The notes under the pieces: model-generated
Told to the model about the DNA's origin: nothing
The model's input: the letters and a program-made list of their open reading frames with translations, nothing else
Database searches by the model: none
Shown: one piece after another, positions 63,388 to 64,000 of the stretch
Layout of the letters: the number at the start of each line of letters is the position of its first letter
How positions within the stretch are numbered: position 1 is the first letter of the stretch
Program-made: the position numbers and the translations under genes
Origin: JBCCGR01 sp039029195
Lineage (GTDB): Bacteria > Pseudomonadota > Alphaproteobacteria > Rhizobiales > Rhizobiaceae
Assembly: GCA_039029195.1 (NCBI GenBank)
Contig: JBCCGR010000014.1
Location: 1-64,000 of the forward strand
DNA length: 64,000 bases
Direction of reading: 5' to 3'

Positions 63388-64000
63388 TACGGCCGACTTG
63401 CGCTCCCTGTTTGAAGTCTATCTGCCTTCGCTTAATGTTTCACGTGAAACACTCGGGCGACTGACAGTGTTGGAAGAGCTGCTGAGAAAATGGCAATCGC
63501 GGATTAATCTCGTGGCCAAGTCCACTCTGCCAGAACTCAGAACACGACACATTATCGATTCGGCCCAGTGCGTCGCACTCGCTCCGTCCACTAAGCGGTG
63601 GGTTGACCTTGGATCGGGCGGGGGATTTCCAGGGTTGGTCATCGCCTGTTTCATCGCAGACTATCCGGATGCACAAATCACGATGATTGAGAGCAACGGA
63701 AAAAAGGTTGCTTTCTTGCGGCAGGTGGCTCGCGAAGCAAAACTACCTGCGACAGTCATTCAGGGTCGCATCGAGATTGAAGCGCCAAAGCTAACGGCAC
63801 CAGAGATTGTTACCGCACGAGCCCTTGCACCCCTGGATGTTCTATTTGATATGACCAGCCACTGGAGCGCGGGGAAGACCGTAGGTCTTTTTCAGAAAGG
63901 AGAGCAGTATCAGGCCGAGATCGACAAGGCGAAAATTCACTGGAACTTTGACTTCGATGTGTTCACCAGCGCAGTTGGTGAAAAGTCCCGGATACTCAAA
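63371..64000 (+). CDS. rsmG: 16S rRNA (guanine527-N7)-methyltransferase RsmG (GidB), 3' end outside window
   Basis: Partial gene: open from about GTG 63371 (LLLPDTADLRSLF) to the window edge with no stop. The product (about 210 residues visible) methylates G527 of 16S rRNA with S-adenosylmethionine. Features: ERWQ-like LLRKWQSRINLVAKSTLPELRTRHIIDSAQ, the SAM motif VDLGSGGGFPGLVIA (about 77-91), ESNGKKVAFLRQVARE, and ARALAPLDVLF. The residues NVSRET (about 22-27) are encoded by a perfect parS palindrome, a trait of RsmG in many bacteria. Start choice is uncertain (GTG 63371, TTG 63374 or TTG 63380). parA and parB would be expected to follow beyond the window. Confidence 0.93.
   Translation, partial: MLLLPDTADLRSLFEVYLPSLNVSRETLGRLTVLEELLRKWQSRINLVAKSTLPELRTRHIIDSAQCVALAPSTKRWVDLGSGGGFPGLVIACFIADYPDAQITMIESNGKKVAFLRQVAREAKLPATVIQGRIEIEAPKLTAPEIVTARALAPLDVLFDMTSHWSAGKTVGLFQKGEQYQAEIDKAKIHWNFDFDVFTSAVGEKSRILK
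63436..63451. other. parS site 3 (perfect), inside rsmG
   Basis: TGTTTCACGTGAAACA, an exact match to consensus, lying within codons for N-V-S-R-E-T of rsmG. It is 2.0 kb from sites 1 and 2 and about 6.8 kb from the predicted origin. Confidence 0.92.

Noticed and set aside
1..64000. Mobile elements, prophage, CRISPR arrays, tRNA or rRNA genes
   Set aside because: I saw no transposase or integrase-like proteins, no regularly spaced direct repeats and no tRNA-like or rRNA sequence in the gaps.

Overview
The window reads as chromosomal DNA of an alphaproteobacterium, most likely order Hyphomicrobiales (Rhizobiales). The reasons are the conserved housekeeping blocks and their order: rph-rdgB-hemW divergent from hrcA-grpE; glnD-murJ-trpS-nfu-tsaB-rimI-plsC-miaB-phoH-ybeY-corC; an EIIA-Man/HPr pair; and dnaQ-coaE-aroE-maf-ppsR facing away from hemE-hemJ-rho-mnmE-mnmG-rsmG, which is the usual neighbourhood of the chromosomal origin in this group. 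Coding density is high, translational coupling (ATGA/GTGA overlaps) is common, and GTG/TTG starts are frequent. I saw no tRNA, rRNA, insertion sequence, prophage or CRISPR array.

Layout. 0-0.7 kb: a small secreted basic protein and a probable small RNA with a rho-independent terminator. 0.7-7.1 kb: rmuC, an XRE regulator, glk, an MsbA-like ABC exporter, dapB and gpmA. 7.1-11.2 kb: a membrane-anchored RNase T2 (minus strand), then a ligase-associated repair helicase coupled to the PdeM phosphoesterase. 11.4-15.8 kb: a form II coxSLM-type molybdenum hydroxylase operon whose small subunit carries an in-frame 147-residue acidic helical N-terminal extension, with a second perfect ribosome-binding site at the conventional small-subunit start. 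15.8-24.2 kb: a seven-gene overlapping minus-strand operon for aerobic anthranilate degradation through 2-aminobenzoyl-CoA (monooxygenase/reductase, SDR, MarR, enoyl-CoA hydratase, acyl-CoA dehydrogenase, CoA ligase, RidA), divergent from tryptophan 2,3-dioxygenase. 24.3-27.7 kb: a flavoprotein dehydrogenase, a ketopantoate-reductase-like protein and a DUF2461 protein. 27.7-34.2 kb: a selenium-binding-protein/methanethiol-oxidase homologue coupled to a ferredoxin and a CoA-binding protein, then a non-pyrrolysine MttB-family methyltransferase divergent from a GcvT-fused FAD demethylase. 34.2-53.3 kb: conserved housekeeping genes. 53.4-64 kb: the predicted origin region.

How the genes work together. 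The catabolic island (15.8-34 kb) joins a tryptophan/anthranilate funnel to C1/methyl metabolism. KynA opens the tryptophan ring and the minus-strand operon would process anthranilate, although the formamidase and kynureninase needed between them are not in this window. The MttB and GcvT-fused FAD proteins fit stepwise demethylation of methylated amines such as glycine betaine or dimethylglycine.

The right end is a replication and segregation centre. A non-coding interval of about 0.39 kb (56288-56678) lies where genes on both sides are transcribed outward. It holds a perfect CtrA-type motif (TTAA-N7-TTAA), a near-consensus DnaA box and AT-rich stretches. Three parS sites lie 5-7 kb to its right, one of them inside the rsmG coding sequence. 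The most unusual item is the fused, dual-start coxS; the origin and parS set and the candidate 5' small RNA are also worth checking.
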